A DNA stretch of 64,000 nucleotides, from contig JAJFGF010000048.1 of the NCBI GenBank assembly GCA_021776245.1, positions 1 through 64,000 on the forward strand, given 5' to 3'. Below, in pieces: positions 25,662-35,343 of the stretch (position 1 is its first letter; the number at the start of each line of letters is the position of its first letter). A program made the translations under genes and the position numbers. A model generated the notes under the pieces. It was not told the DNA's origin. It made no database searches and saw only the letters and a list, made by a program, of their open reading frames with translations. The DNA comes from Hyphococcus sp. GTDB taxonomy: Bacteria > Pseudomonadota > Alphaproteobacteria > Caulobacterales > Parvularculaceae.

Positions 25662-25958
25662 ATGATTCCGATGCCCTTCTTTTCGCTGATCGACGCGATT
25701 TTACAGCTCTACACCTTTATCGTCTTTATCATGGTGATCTTTTCCTGGCTTTTGTCGTTCAATGTTATCAACCGCCATAATCAGTTTGTGGATATGGTCT
25801 GGCGCACCATCGGCGCCCTGACCGAACCGGTTTTGCGCCCGATCCGCAAAATGATGCCCTCGCTTGGCGGAATTGATATTTCGCCAATTGTTTTGTTGCT
25901 CGGCGTTTTCTTTCTGCGTGAAATGAACCGCTGGTTGGCGGTGCGGATTGGCGTTTAA
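25662..25958 (+). CDS. yggT: YggT family membrane protein
   Basis: 98 residues with two hydrophobic segments (LYTFIVFIMVIFSWLLSF and IDISPIVLLLGVFFLREM), separated by the conserved EPVLRPIRKMMPSLGGIDISP loop that defines the YggT/YlmG family. The single-repeat form is normal for alphaproteobacteria. The family is linked to membrane organisation and osmotic tolerance, without a known biochemical role. It begins a compact rightward group yggT / DUF167 / folD / MscS, with 8 bp to the next gene. Confidence 0.92.
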   Translation: MIPMPFFSLIDAILQLYTFIVFIMVIFSWLLSFNVINRHNQFVDMVWRTIGALTEPVLRPIRKMMPSLGGIDISPIVLLLGVFFLREMNRWLAVRIGV

Positions 25959-25966
25959 CGTTTTGA

Positions 25967-26293
25967 ATGGGCGATAAAACATTCTTCGAAAAAACCGAAA
26001 TTGGTATTCGCCTGTATTTAAGAGCGACGCCCGGCGCGGCAACAAATGAGATCGCGGGATTGTGGCAAAGCGCCGACGGCGAGACGCGCGTCGCTGTCAA
26101 AGTAACCGCACCGCCCGATAAGGGCAAAGCCAATGCCGCCATACTCAAACTCCTCGCCAAAAAACTCGGCTTGCCGAAATCGGCGCTGTCGGTTAGGGCG
26201 GGTGAAACGTCGCGGCTGAAAGTGATCCAAATTGAAGGCGAGCCGGATGCGCTCGCCGCCGCGCTTGAAAATCTCGTGGGAGAGGGTTCATGA
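25967..26293 (+). CDS. DUF167 (YggU) family protein
   Basis: 108 residues, almost all the single DUF167 domain. [43 protein letters not shown] and [15 protein letters not shown] are the three conserved blocks. The function is unknown, but adjacency to yggT is widespread. The stop overlaps the folD start by 4 bp, so the two are probably translationally coupled. Confidence 0.92.
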   Translation: MGDKTFFEKTEIGIRLYLRATPGAATNEIAGLWQSADGETRVAVKVTAPPDKGKANAAILKLLAKKLGLPKSALSVRAGETSRLKVIQIEGEPDALAAALENLVGEGS

Positions 26294-27171
26294 GTGCTGA
26301 ACTGATTGACGGAAAAGCCGCCTCCGCAAATTTACGTGAAACGATTGCGGCCGCTGTGGCGCAAATGAAAGCCGATCATGAGCTCCAGCCCGGCCTTGCC
26401 GTGGTGCTCGTCGGCGATGATCCCGCAAGCCAGGTTTATGTACGAAACAAGGGCGTTGCGACGGAAAAAGCCGGCATGCGTTCCATCGAACACCGCCTGC
26501 CGGCAGATGCGACTGAAAACGCCGTCGCCGGTCTCGTGCGCCAGCTTAATGGCGATGACGCCGTGGACGGCATTCTCGTGCAGCTGCCATTGCCGGCGCA
26601 CATTAATTCGGCGCGCATCATTGAAGAGATTGATCCTGCAAAGGATGTCGACGGGCTGACCGAAGCCAGCGCCGGACGGCTGATGCTGGGAAAGCCCGGG
26701 CTTGTTCCGTGTACGCCGCAAGGCTCAATCATTCTGGCAAAATCAGTGCGCGAGAATCTTTCCGGGCTTAGCGCCGTGGTGGTCGGGCGGTCGATCCTGG
26801 TGGGCAAGCCCCTGGCGATGTTGCTGCTGGCTGAAAACTGCACAGTCACCATGGCCCATTCGCGCACCAAAGACCTAGCTGCGGTGTGCCGGAGCGCTGA
26901 TATATTATGCGCTGCCGTGGGCCGCCCGCGGGTGATCGAAGGCGACTGGATCAAAAAAGGCGCGACCGTCATCGATGTGGGGATCAACCGCATAGAAGAA
27001 GATGGCAAAAACCGCCTTGTGGGCGATGTCGATTTTGATGCGGCGAAAACCCGGGCAGGCGCGATCACGCCGGTGCCCGGCGGCGTCGGACCGATGACGA
27101 TCGCTTGCCTTTTGCGCAATACGGTGATCGCCGCCGCGCGGCGGCGCGGTCTGGCAGAACCGCTGGTCTAA
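26290..27171 (+). CDS. folD: Bifunctional methylenetetrahydrofolate dehydrogenase / cyclohydrolase
   Basis: 293 residues, the usual length. The catalytic [14 protein letters not shown] block, [17 protein letters not shown] (substrate region), [18 protein letters not shown] (NADP loop) and [12 protein letters not shown] are all intact. It converts methylene-THF to formyl-THF in the cytoplasm for purine and formyl-methionine supply. The 4-bp overlap with the DUF167 gene and 10-bp gap to the mechanosensitive channel suggest one transcript. Identification is firm. Confidence 0.97.
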   Translation: MSAELIDGKAASANLRETIAAAVAQMKADHELQPGLAVVLVGDDPASQVYVRNKGVATEKAGMRSIEHRLPADATENAVAGLVRQLNGDDAVDGILVQLPLPAHINSARIIEEIDPAKDVDGLTEASAGRLMLGKPGLVPCTPQGSIILAKSVRENLSGLSAVVVGRSILVGKPLAMLLLAENCTVTMAHSRTKDLAAVCRSADILCAAVGRPRVIEGDWIKKGATVIDVGINRIEEDGKNRLVGDVDFDAAKTRAGAITPVPGGVGPMTIACLLRNTVIAAARRRGLAEPLV

Positions 27172-27181
27172 GGGGTCTTTT

Positions 27182-28312
27182 ATGGAACAGCTCAGCGCAT
27201 TTTGGGATCAGGTCGTGGCGGTCTGGCAAATGACCCTGCTTGGGGTGCGCGTCGATCGCCTGATCACTGCCGCCGGCATTTTCTTGTTCTTTGTGCTGTT
27301 GCGGCGCCTGCTGGCGCATTTCGTCATCGGCGCCCTGAAGCGCATCGCCAAACGTACGAAAACGTCCTTCGACGATGTGATGCTTGATGCGATCGAGCAA
27401 CCCTTGACCTATGTGCCGATCGCGCTTGGCGTTTTCCTCTCAGCCCAGGCGTTGCATCTTGAGGGCAGCGCCGCCAGCGCGACGGATAAACTCGTTCAGA
27501 CGCTTATCGCAGTGACAATCTTCTGGGCGCTCTTTCGACTGGTCGACCCTTTTTCGCTTCTTTTAAAGCCGCTTGAAAAAATATTCACGCGAACGCTTGT
27601 CGATTGGATCCGCAAGGCGCTCAAAAGTTTTTTCATTTTTGTCGGCGCGGTGGCGGTGCTTACCATCTGGGGTATTCCGGTGATGCCGGTGCTCGCCAGC
27701 CTGTCACTTTTGTCGGTTGCGATCGCGCTCGGGGCCCAGGATTTTTTCAAAAATCTCATCGGCGGCATTCTGGTCATCGCCGAGCGGCGCTTTAAACCGG
27801 GAGACTGGGTGTTGGTTGACGGCGTGGTTGAAGGCACAGTGGAAAAAATCGATTTCCGCTCAACCTCTGTGCGGCGGTTCGATAAGGCGCTGGTAAATGT
27901 GCCGAACGCGACTTTTTCAGAAAGCGCGGTCACCAATTATTCTGAAATGACCCATCGCCGGATTTACTGGAAACTCGGCGTTGAGTATCGCACGACCGTC
28001 GGTCAGCTGCGCGAGATTCGCGACGGTATCGAAAATTATGTTCTCGGCAGCGAAGAGTTTGCACACCCGCCTGAAGTCTCGACTTTCGTGCGCATTGATG
28101 CATTCAGCGATTCATCGATCGATATCATGCTCTATTGTTTTACCCGGACCACCAATTGGGGCGAATGGCTCGAGATCAAGGAGCGGCTCGCCTACAAGAT
28201 CAAGGAAATTGTCGAGGCTGCCGGTTCTGGTTTCGCTTTCCCGTCACGCACGATCTATGTCGCGGGCGCCGATGCGCCGGAAACCTTTACGCCGCCTGCG
28301 ACAGATTCTTAG
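27182..28312 (+). CDS. MscS-family mechanosensitive channel
   Basis: 376 residues. An N-terminal helix and two further membrane segments precede the pore region (VLTIWGIPVMPVLASLSLLSVAIALGAQDFFKNLIGGI), which is the TM3-type Gly/Ala-rich helix followed by the MscS beta domain (FKPGDWVLVDGVVEGTVEKIDFRSTSVRRFDKALVNVPNATFSESAVTNYS is the signature region). The cytoplasmic alpha/beta domain completes it. It is expected to open under membrane tension and release solutes. It follows folD closely, at the end of the yggT group. Confidence 0.93.
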   Translation: MEQLSAFWDQVVAVWQMTLLGVRVDRLITAAGIFLFFVLLRRLLAHFVIGALKRIAKRTKTSFDDVMLDAIEQPLTYVPIALGVFLSAQALHLEGSAASATDKLVQTLIAVTIFWALFRLVDPFSLLLKPLEKIFTRTLVDWIRKALKSFFIFVGAVAVLTIWGIPVMPVLASLSLLSVAIALGAQDFFKNLIGGILVIAERRFKPGDWVLVDGVVEGTVEKIDFRSTSVRRFDKALVNVPNATFSESAVTNYSEMTHRRIYWKLGVEYRTTVGQLREIRDGIENYVLGSEEFAHPPEVSTFVRIDAFSDSSIDIMLYCFTRTTNWGEWLEIKERLAYKIKEIVEAAGSGFAFPSRTIYVAGADAPETFTPPATDS

Positions 28313-28436
28313 CGCGCGCTTCTCACGAAATTGTGGTTTTTAACGCGGCGCTTAGCCATGTCTATTGGCGCTTAGAGCGCCGGGCGAAAAAGTGGCTACC
28401 GGTTTTTCGCAAAATCCGGCGCGCAGAAAAAACCTG

Positions 28437-28472
28437 GATCATCGGGCGATTCCATTTAATCGCCCGATGATC
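28437..28472. repeat. Dispersed hairpin repeat (family A, copy 1)
   Basis: A perfect 15-bp stem (GATCATCGGGCGATT and its complement) surrounds CCATTT. It is part of a longer conserved block beginning about 28375 (GAGCGCCGGGCGAA...). A related copy occurs at about 44030-44157. Position: 18 bases upstream of the start codon of the AhpD-like gene, so it could affect that mRNA leader. Confidence 0.85.
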
Positions 28473-28490
28473 TAGTAAAAGGAGTCCGTT

Positions 28491-29039
28491 ATGGGATTTA
28501 CCGTCCACACCGTCGAGACCGCGCCGGATGACAGCAAGGCGCTTTTGGAAGACAGCCAGAAACGCTTTCAGTTCATTCCGAATCTGCACGGCGTGATGGC
28601 CGAAAGTCCGGTTCTGCTGGAAGCCTATAAGACGATGGCCGATCTTTATGGAAAGCTGGGGATGAACGTGCTTGAGCGCCAGATTGTGCTGCTCGCCATC
28701 ATTTTCGAAAATGAATGCCCCTATTGCATGGCCGCGCATTCAGCGATTGCTCAGATGGAACAAATGCCGCCGGATATTTTGAGCGCGATGCGCGACGGCC
28801 TCCCGCTTGGCGACGCCAAGCTTGAAGCCTTGCGCGCCTTCGCCGCCAAAATGACGCGCGAGCGCGGCTGGGCCGATGCGAGCGATGTCAAATCAATGCA
28901 CGACGCCGGTTACACCAACCAGACGATCCAGGAAGTGATCTTTGCGATCGGTTTCAAGACCATGTCCAATTATGTGAATCATATTGCGGAAACGCCGGTC
29001 GATACGGCGTTTGAAGGGCTGGCCTGGACAAGACCGTAG
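28491..29039 (+). CDS. Carboxymuconolactone decarboxylase / AhpD-like family protein
   Basis: 182 residues, with AAGGAG upstream. The redox motif is in ENECPYCMAAHSAIA (CxxC plus His at +4), the core of the peroxidase-related AhpD/CMD fold. RQIVLLAIIFENECPY before it and VKSMHDAGYTNQTIQEVIFAIGFKTMSNYVNH after it give the helical framework. Members of this group act as alkylhydroperoxidase-like reductases; the partner reductant is unknown here. It is cytoplasmic and monocistronic, and its leader is the dispersed hairpin repeat. Confidence 0.88.
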   Translation: MGFTVHTVETAPDDSKALLEDSQKRFQFIPNLHGVMAESPVLLEAYKTMADLYGKLGMNVLERQIVLLAIIFENECPYCMAAHSAIAQMEQMPPDILSAMRDGLPLGDAKLEALRAFAAKMTRERGWADASDVKSMHDAGYTNQTIQEVIFAIGFKTMSNYVNHIAETPVDTAFEGLAWTRP

Positions 29040-29091
29040 AGGCTCGCATTTTTTCCTCTCCTCCCTCCGTCACTCCAGGTAATCGAAGTGG

Positions 29092-31092
29092 CTAAATATC
29101 CAGCGCATCCCCGATGAACGTCGCGTTTTCCTGTATGAACTGAAAACGCGCTTCCGGTTTCTTGCCCATCAGGCGTTCAACGAGATTGGCGCTTTCCGCA
29201 ATTTTGTCTTCGGCGATAACGACCCGCGCCAGCGTCCGCGTTGCGGGGTTCATCGTGGTTTCTTTCAATTGCGCCGGCATCATTTCGCCAAGGCCTTTGA
29301 AACGCGAAACTTCGACTTTCTGGCTTGCCTTGAATTCAGACTTCAATAATTTATCGCGCGCCGCTTCGTCCATGGCGTAGACGGACTTGCCCCCGGCGGT
29401 CAGACGAAACAGCGGGGGCTGCGCCATATAAAGTCGGCCTTCGTGGATCAAATCCGGCATTTCCTGATGAAAAAACGTAATCAACAAAGCTGCGATATGC
29501 GCGCCGTCCACATCAGCGTCGGTCATGATGATGACTTTTTCATAGCGCAGATTTTCGATGTCGAACTTCGCGCCAAGCCCGGCGCCCAGCGCCTGGGTCA
29601 TGTCGGCAATTTCCTGGTTAGCGAGAATTTTGTCGCGCGCTGCTGAAGCGACATTTAATATCTTGCCACGCAGGGGAAGGATCGCTTGCGTTGCGCGGTT
29701 GCGCGCCTGTTTCGCCGATCCGCCCGCCGAGTCGCCCTCGACGAGAAATATCTCGGTGCCGGTGCGATCTTTCTGGGAACAGTCGGCGAGTTTGCCGGGC
29801 AGGCGCAGCTTGCGCGTTGCAGCGGCTCGCGAGACTTCTTTTTCGCGGCGCCGGCGCTGGCGTTCGTCGCTGCGTTCAATGACCCATTCGACCAGAGCGC
29901 CCGCCTGTTTCGGGTTGGATGCCAGCCAGTGGTCAAAGGCGGGGCGCACGGTGTTTTCAACAATGCGCTGGGCTTCGGCAGTTGCGAGCTTGTCTTTGGT
30001 CTGGCCCTGAAATTCCGGATTGCGCACAAAGACGGACATCAGCGCGCCCGCAGTGCCGAGAACGTCCTCGGCGGTGACGTTCGATGCTTTTTTAACGCCG
30101 GCGAGTTCGCCATAGGCTTTAACGCCTTTGGTCAGCGCTGCGCGCAGGCCCGCTTCGTGTGTGCCGCCTTCCGCCGTCGGCACGGTGTTGCAATAGGAAT
30201 GAACAAAGCCGTCGCTCTCCTGGCCTTTGTCGCCGAAACCCGCCGCGCCCCAGACGACAGCCCATTCAACATTGCCGTGACCGCCATCTTCTTTGCGTTC
30301 GACCCTCCCTGCGAACATATCGTCCGTTACGGTGGGCTTTGCGCCAACCAGGGTTTGCAGATAATCCGTCAGCCCCCGTTCAAAATGAAATACAGCTTCG
30401 CCTGGCGTATCGTCCTTGATCAGCGCGGGCGCACATTTCCAGCGGATCTCAACGCCGCCAAAAAGATACGCTTTCGAACGCGCCATCTTAAACAGGCGCT
30501 TGGGTTTAAATGCGGCTTTCGCGCCGAAGATTTTCGGGTCCGGATGAAACATCACCATCGTGCCGCGCTTGTTCGGCGCCGGCCCGACTTTTTCCAGCTT
30601 GCTGCGCGTTTTTCCTTCCGCATAGGTCTGACGCCACATCGTTTGCTTGCGGCACACTTCGACAATCAAATCGTCGGAGAGGGCGTTGACCACCGAAACG
30701 CCGACGCCGTGCAGGCCGCCCGATGTTACGTAAGCCTTGCCGTCAAACTTGCCGCCGGAGTGGAGCGTGGTCATGATCACTTCAAGGGCGGATTTATTTT
30801 TGAATTTTGGGTGCGGGTCGACCGGCACGCCGCGGCCATTGTCGGTGACGGAGAGATAATTGTCATCATGGAACTCGACTTCAATGCGGCTGGCATATCC
30901 GGCCACCGCTTCATCCATGGCGTTGTCTAAAACCTCGGCGAAGAGATGATGCAGCGCCTTTTCATCCGTCCCGCCGATATACATGCCCGGCCGCTTGCGC
31001 ACCGGCTCCAGCCCTTCAAGGACTTCGATGTCCTTTGCGGTGTAGTCGCCGAACAGATCGACGTCTTTTTTTGCGGCAGCTCGTTTCGCCAT
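29092..31092 (-). CDS. parE: DNA topoisomerase IV subunit B
   Basis: 666 residues, full length. The GHKL ATPase starts with EPVRKRPGMYIGG, EVLDNAMDEA (Mg-ATP Asn) and SGGLHGVGVSVVNALS. The transducer follows, then the TOPRIM domain with EIFLVEGDSAGGSAKQAR and IIMTDADVDGAHI. The C-terminal FKGLGEM block and the short tail distinguish ParE from the longer GyrB. With ParC it decatenates chromosomes. The enoyl-CoA hydratase start lies upstream on the same strand, 5 bp away, but functional linkage is unlikely. Confidence 0.95.
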   Translation of the reverse strand: MAKRAAAKKDVDLFGDYTAKDIEVLEGLEPVRKRPGMYIGGTDEKALHHLFAEVLDNAMDEAVAGYASRIEVEFHDDNYLSVTDNGRGVPVDPHPKFKNKSALEVIMTTLHSGGKFDGKAYVTSGGLHGVGVSVVNALSDDLIVEVCRKQTMWRQTYAEGKTRSKLEKVGPAPNKRGTMVMFHPDPKIFGAKAAFKPKRLFKMARSKAYLFGGVEIRWKCAPALIKDDTPGEAVFHFERGLTDYLQTLVGAKPTVTDDMFAGRVERKEDGGHGNVEWAVVWGAAGFGDKGQESDGFVHSYCNTVPTAEGGTHEAGLRAALTKGVKAYGELAGVKKASNVTAEDVLGTAGALMSVFVRNPEFQGQTKDKLATAEAQRIVENTVRPAFDHWLASNPKQAGALVEWVIERSDERQRRRREKEVSRAAATRKLRLPGKLADCSQKDRTGTEIFLVEGDSAGGSAKQARNRATQAILPLRGKILNVASAARDKILANQEIADMTQALGAGLGAKFDIENLRYEKVIIMTDADVDGAHIAALLITFFHQEMPDLIHEGRLYMAQPPLFRLTAGGKSVYAMDEAARDKLLKSEFKASQKVEVSRFKGLGEMMPAQLKETTMNPATRTLARVVIAEDKIAESANLVERLMGKKPEARFQFIQENATFIGDALDI

Positions 31093-31096
31093 ACTG

Positions 31097-31906
31097 TTAC
31101 GAAGTCTCTTTCCTGTTTGTCAGCGCCGCGCCGCCCTTGCCTTCGCCATCGGCAAAGCGCGTTGCGCCCGTCAGCGTTTCGCCTGATTCGAGGGTTTTCA
31201 GCCCCAGCCGGAATTCCTCGCCCATCGCCTCTTCGGCCGCCAGCGACCATTGTGCAAGAGCTGAAGCGCGGTCATTGCGCAGGCAGACCTGGGGATGGGA
31301 CGCCAGTTCTTTTGCCAGCGTGATCGCATCGGCCAGCGCCGCGCCCGGTTCGGCGAGGCGATTGGCCAGCCCCCATTGATAGGCTTCTTCGGCTGCGACA
31401 GCGCGTCCGGTAAGAATCAGATCCATGGCGCGCGCCGCGCCAATGAGGCGCGGCAGACGCACCGTGCCGCCATCGATCAGCGGCACGCCAAAGCGCCGGC
31501 AATAAACCCCGAATGTCGCATTGCGCGCAGCGACGCGCAGATCGCACCACAGCGCCAGTTCCAACCCGCCAGCGACGGCATGACCCTCAATGGCGGCAAT
31601 GACGGGTTTGGTCAGCGTCATCCGCGTTGGCCCCATGGGCCCATCGCTGTCGGCGCTAATCCGGTTGCCTTTGCCTTCGGCGATCGCGCGCAAATCTGCG
31701 CCCGCGCAAAATGTCCCGCCGGCGCCGGTCAGGATCGCAACGTAAAGGTCGGGATCGCCGTCAAAGGCGCGGAATGCCGCCGCGAGCGCGTCAGCGGTTT
31801 CCCGGTCTACCGCATTGCGACGTTCAGGCCGGTTGATGGTCACAATATATAACGGGCCGTCAATCACCGTCAGGAGAGGGGCGCCCGTGGCGCTGGGTGT
31901 TGTCAT
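31097..31906 (-). CDS. Enoyl-CoA hydratase/isomerase family protein
   Basis: 269 residues from ATG 31906. The crotonase core is visible: RPERRNAVDRETADAL, the first oxyanion hole GGTFCAGADLRAIAEG, then KPVIAAIEGHAVAGGLELALWCDLRVAA with the second oxyanion Gly. The position of the first catalytic Glu of typical hydratases reads GVYCRRFGVPLIDGG, without a clear Glu, as in several isomerase-like members. The substrate is therefore not assigned. The gene ends 4 bp before parE on the same strand. Confidence 0.88.
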   Translation of the reverse strand: MTTPSATGAPLLTVIDGPLYIVTINRPERRNAVDRETADALAAAFRAFDGDPDLYVAILTGAGGTFCAGADLRAIAEGKGNRISADSDGPMGPTRMTLTKPVIAAIEGHAVAGGLELALWCDLRVAARNATFGVYCRRFGVPLIDGGTVRLPRLIGAARAMDLILTGRAVAAEEAYQWGLANRLAEPGAALADAITLAKELASHPQVCLRNDRASALAQWSLAAEEAMGEEFRLGLKTLESGETLTGATRFADGEGKGGAALTNRKETS

Positions 31907-32034
31907 GGCCGCGTTTGTCGCCGATGCAGCGCGCTCAGGCAAGCGATGACACGCGCCGCGAGGCGGTGATTGCAGGCGAGACCCGAACATGGGCATGATC
32001 CATCCGCAACCTGGTCGTTGCTGGGGAAATCCTT

Positions 32035-33327
32035 ATGACCGGCATCCTCGATAAACCGCTGACGCTGCCAAACGGCAGGACCCTGAAAAACCGCATCGCC
32101 AAGGCGGCGATGACCGAAGGCCTGGCGGACGAATATAATCGTGCGACCGAACGCCATGCGGTGATCTATCGCCGTTGGGCTGAAGGCGGCGCGGGGATGT
32201 TGCTCACCGGCAATGTCATGGTCGATGCGCGCTATCTTGAACGGCCCGGCAATGTCGTCATCGACGGCCCGCAATCCGACGAACAAATGACGCGCCTGCG
32301 CCAATGGTCGAGCGCGGCGCGTGAGGGCGGCGCCGATATCTGGATGCAGCTCTCTCATGCGGGGCGGCAATCGCCGAAAATTGTGGCGACGGAACCGGTG
32401 GCGCCGTCCGCCGTGGAACTCGGCCTGCCGGGGGGAACCTTCGCCAAGCCCCGTGCGCTCAACATTCATGAGATCGAAGCGATCATTCAAAAGTTCGTAT
32501 ATGCCGCGTCGATCGCAAAACAGGCGGGCTTTACCGGCGTGCAGATTCACGCAGCCCATGGCTATTTGATATCCGAGTTTTTAAATCCGCTGGTCAACCA
32601 GCGCGATGACGAATGGGGCGGCAGCCTGGCGAACCGGGCGCGATTATTGCTGCGTGTGATCATTGAAGTGCGCGCGCAGGTTGGCTCCGGTTTTCCTGTT
32701 TCTGTCAAACTCAACTCATCCGACTTTCAAAAGGGCGGATTTGGGCCTGAGGACAGCCTGCAAGTTGCTGAATGGCTGAATGACGCCGACATTGATCTTC
32801 TTGAAATTTCCGGCGGTTCATATGAACAGCCGGCGATGATGGATATTGAAGGCGCCGAGGCGCCCCATGACGAAGAAAAGCACGAATCGACCCGGGTGCG
32901 TGAAGCGTATTTTCTGACCTATGCAGAAGAAATCAGGAAAGTTGCCAAGATGCCGTTGATGGTGACCGGAGGCTTTCGCTCGGCTGCCGGCATGGAAGAA
33001 GCGATTTCGTCCGGCGCGTGCGATGTCTGCGGCATTGCGCGGCCCATATGCGTTGATCCCGCCGTTCCAGCAAAAATCATCAGCGGCGAGATGGAAAAAG
33101 CGCCGTCCTGGGAAAAAACATTGCGCATTGGCCCGGGAATTTTCGGACCCAATTCAAAAGTCGATCTGATCAAGGCGCTTAACGGCTTTAGCGTCATGGC
33201 GTTTTTTTATGAAAATATTTATCGCCTTGCTGACGGGCTTGAAGCTAAAACCAGAATGGCGCTTTTACCCGCATTCATCAAATTACAGATCAATGAAGCG
33301 AAAGCGGCAAAGGCGCTGAAGCGCTAA
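32035..33327 (+). CDS. NADH:flavin oxidoreductase (old yellow enzyme family)
   Basis: 430 residues; FMN TIM barrel. NRIAKAAMTEGLAD, DIWMQLSHAGRQ (with the His/Gln pair), GFTGVQIHAAHGYLISEFLNPLVNQRDDEWGG (substrate His and Tyr region) and LMVTGGFRS (phosphate-binding) give a clear family match. This group includes 2,4-dienoyl-CoA reductase-like and xenobiotic reductases without the C-terminal Fe-S extension. It lies divergent from the enoyl-CoA hydratase across 128 bp, so a shared lipid-related role is possible but not shown. Confidence 0.92.
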   Translation: MTGILDKPLTLPNGRTLKNRIAKAAMTEGLADEYNRATERHAVIYRRWAEGGAGMLLTGNVMVDARYLERPGNVVIDGPQSDEQMTRLRQWSSAAREGGADIWMQLSHAGRQSPKIVATEPVAPSAVELGLPGGTFAKPRALNIHEIEAIIQKFVYAASIAKQAGFTGVQIHAAHGYLISEFLNPLVNQRDDEWGGSLANRARLLLRVIIEVRAQVGSGFPVSVKLNSSDFQKGGFGPEDSLQVAEWLNDADIDLLEISGGSYEQPAMMDIEGAEAPHDEEKHESTRVREAYFLTYAEEIRKVAKMPLMVTGGFRSAAGMEEAISSGACDVCGIARPICVDPAVPAKIISGEMEKAPSWEKTLRIGPGIFGPNSKVDLIKALNGFSVMAFFYENIYRLADGLEAKTRMALLPAFIKLQINEAKAAKALKR

Positions 33328-33524
33328 TTGACGTCGGCGGTTCTTTGCGCCGCTTTTCTCAAGCTGGAAAATCGGCCCACGATGCAATCGACTGTTGACC
33401 GCGGCAAAGGCGGCAGGGCGCCGGATTTTCGCGACCAACCGTTTTTCGCCTTGTTGTGCGATGGCTGAAAAGCTGTGAGATCGATGCGTTGGTTTCAAAC
33501 TGCGCCAGGGGAGGCGTTTCAATC

Positions 33525-34592
33525 ATGTCACGATTTTTGTTGTTCGCCGCAATTTTCGCCTTTCCGTCTGTTGCCAGCGCGGAGCAAATATATCCGGGAT
33601 ATAGCTGGAGCGAACTGAGCGCCGGCATTTATCTCCATTCACGTGACGACCCGTTCGCCGGGCCTGTTGATGGCAACGCCGTCGTTATCATCAATGACGC
33701 AGACATATTTGTCATTGACAGCCATATCAATCCAGCGGCGGCGCGCGCCGTTGTGACCAAAATAAAATCTCTCACCCGCAACCCGGTATCGCACATCATC
33801 AACACGCACTGGCATGACGATCACACCAATGGCAATCAAACCTTTCTGAGCGCCTATCCGGACGCACAAATCATTTCGCATCCCTATACGCTGGAAAAAC
33901 TGAAGTCGGAGTGGAGCGCGTTCGAGGACGGACGCCGCGCCGCCTATGATGCGGTGACTGTTGAACGCATCAATGAAGCCGCTGCTGCCGCAGAATCGGC
34001 GCAGCCCGACCGCGCCATCAGCTTGCGCATTTACGCCGGTTATGTTGAAGCGCTAAAGCCGGAATTGCCTGATCTTCAACTGGCTTACCCTACCCTGGCG
34101 GTTGACGGTCAAATGGAGTTTGACCGCGGCGATCGAAAAATTGTCGTCCAGTGGATCGGCGATGGTAACACCGAAGGCGATCTGGTCGTCTGGCTGCTGG
34201 CAGAAAAAATACTGGCGACAGGCGACATCGTCGTTGCGCCCATTCCCTACGCTTTCGATGCGCCGATGCTGGAATGGAAAGAAACGCTCAATCGCCTGAA
34301 CGCGTTTGATGCAGAACTGATTATTCCAGGGCACGGAACACCACAAAAGGATACAGCCTATATTGCCCGGCTCGCCTCCCTCATTGACGCGACGCTTGAG
34401 GCCGTCAAAAAGGCGCGCGCCGATGGCGTTGCTTATGAAGATCTCCAAAAAGCGGTCAGTCTGGATGCACAGAAGACGGTGTTCACAGGCGGCGACCCAA
34501 TCGCACTCAATGCATGGAACGGCTATTATTTTGGTCCCGGCGTTTCAAGCGCGTGGATTTCTCTGGGGTATCCTGTTTCCGAAGGGGAATAG
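33525..34592 (+). CDS. Secreted MBL-fold metallo-hydrolase
   Basis: 355 residues from ATG 33525, with GGGGAGG upstream; an earlier in-frame GTG lacks one. Signal peptide MSRFLLFAAIFAFPSVASA. The zinc site reads THWHDDHTNGN (HxHxDH), with later His/Asp ligands in ATGDIVV and IIPGHGTPQ. The overall order VIDSHINPAAARAVVTKIKSL to GHG fits the beta-lactamase-like superfamily rather than a proven beta-lactamase. It is predicted to be periplasmic. The substrate is unknown. Confidence 0.88.
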   Translation: MSRFLLFAAIFAFPSVASAEQIYPGYSWSELSAGIYLHSRDDPFAGPVDGNAVVIINDADIFVIDSHINPAAARAVVTKIKSLTRNPVSHIINTHWHDDHTNGNQTFLSAYPDAQIISHPYTLEKLKSEWSAFEDGRRAAYDAVTVERINEAAAAAESAQPDRAISLRIYAGYVEALKPELPDLQLAYPTLAVDGQMEFDRGDRKIVVQWIGDGNTEGDLVVWLLAEKILATGDIVVAPIPYAFDAPMLEWKETLNRLNAFDAELIIPGHGTPQKDTAYIARLASLIDATLEAVKKARADGVAYEDLQKAVSLDAQKTVFTGGDPIALNAWNGYYFGPGVSSAWISLGYPVSEGE

Positions 34593-34647
34593 CACGGCGT
34601 CGCTGTCGCGCACCTGTGTTGAAGCGCTCGTTTACATCCAATCGAAT

Positions 34648-35217
34648 TCAGGCAAACAAGCTGATGACCAGATAGCTTGCCATGCCATAAACCGAAATCA
34701 AACTTAGGCTCATAAAGAGCCCGCGGATGTCGCTATTGCCTGCAAGATAGCTGAAGGTATAGCCAAGCCGGGCAAGAGCATAGCCGACTACCCACGCATA
34801 GGCGGCGAGGATCGTCGGCGATGCGATGGCGAACAGCAAAGTCAGGAACAAAAAATAGACTGCATTCTCGGTTGTATTGCGGTGCGCATTATGCCTGCGT
34901 TCCAGTTCTTCCAGCCCTTTCTGCGGCGCCTCCCGGCGATTGAATTCACTTGAATCCCATTCCTCGGGTGTTGCAAACATGTTGAATCGAATGCGTGTCA
35001 GCTCCGTTGTGGTCATCAACCACGTATGATTGACGATGAGGAGAACCGCGGCGATGACGAGAGCAATATAGATTTCCGCCGAGGGCAAGGCCGAAACGAA
35101 TGGCTTCACCCCAAAAACAAACAGGTTCAAGGCGATACTTATAAGAAGCAGAGCAAACGGATAAGCCAGTATGATGATTTTGACGCGTTGTTTTCGCGGC
35201 TCGTTTTTCGTACTCAT
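34648..35217 (-). CDS. MAPEG family membrane protein
   Basis: 189 residues with four membrane helices (ILAYPFALLLISIALNLFVFG, IYIALVIAAVLLIVNHTWL, VYFLFLTLLFAIASPTILAAY, SLSLISVYGMASYLVISL). The signature ELERRHNAHRNTTENAV matches the MAPEG glutathione-binding helix (E-R-x-x-x-A-H-x-N-x-x-E). Eukaryotic relatives include microsomal glutathione transferases and leukotriene enzymes; bacterial ones are largely uncharacterised. The long loop (about residues 70-105) is longer than in the smallest members. Confidence 0.85.
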   Translation of the reverse strand: MSTKNEPRKQRVKIIILAYPFALLLISIALNLFVFGVKPFVSALPSAEIYIALVIAAVLLIVNHTWLMTTTELTRIRFNMFATPEEWDSSEFNRREAPQKGLEELERRHNAHRNTTENAVYFLFLTLLFAIASPTILAAYAWVVGYALARLGYTFSYLAGNSDIRGLFMSLSLISVYGMASYLVISLFA

Positions 35218-35343
35218 AATAAAGGCTTTTCCTTTGCGGTCTTGCGCGTAGCTGGATTATGCAACCAGCTGCAAATTGGCCTGCGGAGTTGCAGGAATCA
35301 TTTTTGGTTCGAACAAGCAATAGCGATGTTTATGCTTTTGACA

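Noticed and set aside
29655-30930. Long plus-strand frames across parE
   Set aside because: They are antisense to a fully conserved topoisomerase gene and have no family-like content.
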